DNA of 64,000 bases from Myxococcus stipitatus. GTDB taxonomy: Bacteria > Myxococcota > Myxococcia > Myxococcales > Myxococcaceae. Both the position numbers and the translations under genes were made by a program. The notes beneath the pieces were generated by a model. That model had not been told where the DNA came from. It saw nothing but the letters and a program-made list of their open reading frames with translations, and did not search any database. The first letter of the stretch is position 1. Every line of letters starts with the position of its first letter. Of the stretch, positions 62,713 through 64,000 are shown in pieces. The stretch spans positions 3,968,001 to 4,032,000 of the forward strand of contig NZ_CP102770.1 in assembly GCF_038561935.1 (NCBI RefSeq), written 5' to 3'.

Positions 62713-62734
62713 GGCAGGCGTCCTCCGTGCCTGA

Positions 62735-63493
62735 CTACGGCTCGCCCGCGCGGCCCTCGCGAGGCCCACGGGGACGGGAGTTCATCTGCTCCTCGCGCCG
62801 CATCACCTCGTAGCTGGCCAGCTGGCTCTCGCTCAGCACGGACTTCATCGTCTGGTCCGTCTCCTGGCGCAGCGTCCGCAATGTCTGTCGGACATCGCGC
62901 GCGGACTTCGTGCCATTGCGCAGCTCATTGAACAGCGAGACACGCGTCGAGTCCTCGAGCTCCAGCCGGCGCGTCAGCTCGGCCTCTTGCGAGTAGTTCA
63001 GCTTCGCCTCGGCGACGAGCCGCTTCACCCGCTCCGCGCGCTGCGCCTGCCCGCGAACCTGCGCCTGCATCCACTCCTCTTGCCGCGCCTGGGTGCGCTC
63101 GTTGCGCATCTCCTCCTGGACCGAGCGCATCGCATCCTTCAGCGCCTCCCGACCGCCCTCGGTGCTCAGCGTCTCGCCCGCCATCAGCCCGCGCACCTCC
63201 GCGCGCAGCTGCTCCAGCTCCGCGTCGAGCGCCGGCGCCGCCGGGCCTCCATCCGCGGTGACACGCGCCACCGGCTGCCGCTCCAGCTCCATCAACCGCC
63301 GCGACAGGCTCAGCGTCGTGTCCTCCAGCGCCTGGATGCGTCGCTCCAGTCCCTCGGGGCTCGACTGCACCACCGGAGCGGGCTCCGCCTTCTCCTCGGC
63401 GCGAGGGGCTTCACCCCGCCCGGGACCCCAGAGGGCCACCACGAGCGCGGCCGAAGCGAGAACGAAGGATGCGGGGCCAAGGAGCTTGTTCAT
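62735..63493 (-). CDS. Exported coiled-coil protein, possibly Spy/CpxP-like
   Basis: The protein has 252 aa. The N-terminal hydrophobic segment (ASFVLASAALVVALWG) is a signal peptide or anchor. A long coiled coil of heptads (residues about 45-110) is followed by a helical domain (EEMRNERTQARQEEWMQAQV, TKSARDVRQTLRTLRQETDQTMKSVLSESQLASYEVMRREEQ), which resembles the LTxxQ/Spy family of periplasmic chaperones in spacing. The similarity is by eye only. It ends 22 bases before the start of the 62215-62712 gene on the same strand, so they may form an operon. Confidence 0.68.
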   Translation of the reverse strand: MNKLLGPASFVLASAALVVALWGPGRGEAPRAEEKAEPAPVVQSSPEGLERRIQALEDTTLSLSRRLMELERQPVARVTADGGPAAPALDAELEQLRAEVRGLMAGETLSTEGGREALKDAMRSVQEEMRNERTQARQEEWMQAQVRGQAQRAERVKRLVAEAKLNYSQEAELTRRLELEDSTRVSLFNELRNGTKSARDVRQTLRTLRQETDQTMKSVLSESQLASYEVMRREEQMNSRPRGPREGRAGEP

Positions 63494-63604
63494 GTCCTCT
63501 CCGACGGGGGCAGGGGCTTCCTATTCCATACCCTGCTCGCGCACCTGGCTCCATCCCGTCGCGCCATGCCCTCGCATGGCGCCTTGCCCCACTCAGGAGC
63601 GACC

Positions 63605-63814
63605 TCAGCCCCGAGGCTGGTGGGGCACCTGGATCGGCTCATCCATGTCGATGGGCCCTTGCCCCGGACCCAGCGGCAGCGCGCACTCGTCGCACATCCA
63701 GAAGCGGACAATCATGCCGTTGTCGCCGGTGGAGACGTACGTCGAGCCGACGACCTCGCCGCCCTCGGTCTTCTTGCAGGAGATACAGGTATGCGTCTGG
63801 GTGCTCTGGGTCAT
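63605..63814 (-). CDS. Small zinc-ribbon protein
   Basis: The protein has 69 aa from ATG 63814 (GAGG upstream). Two CxxC pairs (CISCKK and CDEC) about 33 residues apart are spaced for a zinc ribbon. The rest is short and hydrophilic. Function not recognised. A longer in-frame start 13 codons upstream is less well placed. Confidence 0.6.
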   Translation of the reverse strand: MTQSTQTHTCISCKKTEGGEVVGSTYVSTGDNGMIVRFWMCDECALPLGPGQGPIDMDEPIQVPHQPRG

Positions 63815-63913
63815 GGCGGTGCCTCGGAGTGTGGAAACGCAACGGACCGACACCCAGCGAGTGCCGGTCCGCGAGAAATCTACCGCAGTCCCTTCATCCG
63901 GCCAGGACTACTC

Positions 63914-64000
63914 TCAGCCGATGGCCATCTGGTAGCCGCCGTTGGGGTTGGAGCGCAGGAAGTGCTTCATCTGCTCCGGGGTGATGGTCTTCACGTTCTG
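63914..64000 (-). CDS. C-terminal fragment of a gene cut by the window edge
   Basis: Twenty-eight codons remain, ending GGYQMAIG and a TGA at 63914-63916. The start lies beyond base 64000. Too short to identify. The reading is open to the right edge and the residues (TPEQMKHFLRSNPNGG) look like genuine protein. Confidence 0.55.
   Translation of the reverse strand, partial: QNVKTITPEQMKHFLRSNPNGGYQMAIG

Overview
The window is about 64 kb of high-GC DNA with tightly packed genes and many ATGA start/stop overlaps. It looks like the chromosome of a predatory myxobacterium (Myxococcota, Myxococcus/Corallococcus-like). The best lineage markers are a MYXO-CTERM sorting tail on a large M36 protease (56044-60990), an MrtX/myxosortase-like CPBP protease (39109-39834), several secreted proteases (M4, M28, M36, S37), and gliding-motility-type proteins (multi-Ig and GYF/TonB-like). 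No rRNA, tRNA, CRISPR array, insertion sequence or prophage was recognised.

Layout. (i) 1-6581, minus strand: an OmpA-family outer membrane protein coupled to a giant secreted protein with about 14 Ig-like domains that runs off the left edge. (ii) 6836-10298, plus strand: a second VgrG-like spike protein with a C-terminal 11-residue-repeat tail, followed by a separate long coiled-coil protein built on the same 11-residue repeat. (iii) 10338-28399, minus strand: one compact type VI secretion operon. From 5' to 3' it reads adenylate-forming-enzyme homologue, PAAR-like DUF4280 protein, TssA-like, TssG, TssB, TssC, Hcp/tube, TssK, TssE, VgrG, beta-helix-like spike partner, TssF, TssL, a 99-aa unknown, TssM, TssJ. 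No ClpV/TssH is present in the window. (iv) 28607-31501, plus: the three-gene proton-translocating transhydrogenase pntAA-pntAB-pntB. (v) 31828-37438: a GYF/TonB-like protein, a DUF1330 protein, an S37 peptidase lipoprotein, and a convergent M4 metalloprotease. (vi) 37723-42228, minus: two tandem RDD membrane proteins, the MrtX-like CPBP protease coupled to a degenerate trypsin-fold protein, and PolX. (vii) 42295-51354, plus: a Rieske protein, a MoaB-type protein with a huge histidine-rich N-terminus, an M28 aminopeptidase, a TIGR02757 protein, a hybrid histidine kinase coupled to an alpha/beta hydrolase, and a TPR lipoprotein. (viii) 51379-54855, minus: a TonB-family protein and a two-component system. 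(ix) 55078-61412, plus: a PLP-fold enzyme, the M36/MYXO-CTERM protease, a strong terminator, and a small Cys-rich lipoprotein. (x) 61463-64000: an ABC-type ATPase and several small uncharacterised genes, the last cut by the window edge.

Working together: the T6SS genes supply a nearly complete contractile injection machine (sheath, tube, baseplate, membrane complex, spike), with a spike inventory that is split and elaborated in unusual ways. The secreted hydrolases fit a predatory lifestyle. The MrtX-like protease is a candidate processing enzyme for the MYXO-CTERM protease found 16 kb away. All calls come from reading the sequence; no homology search was run.
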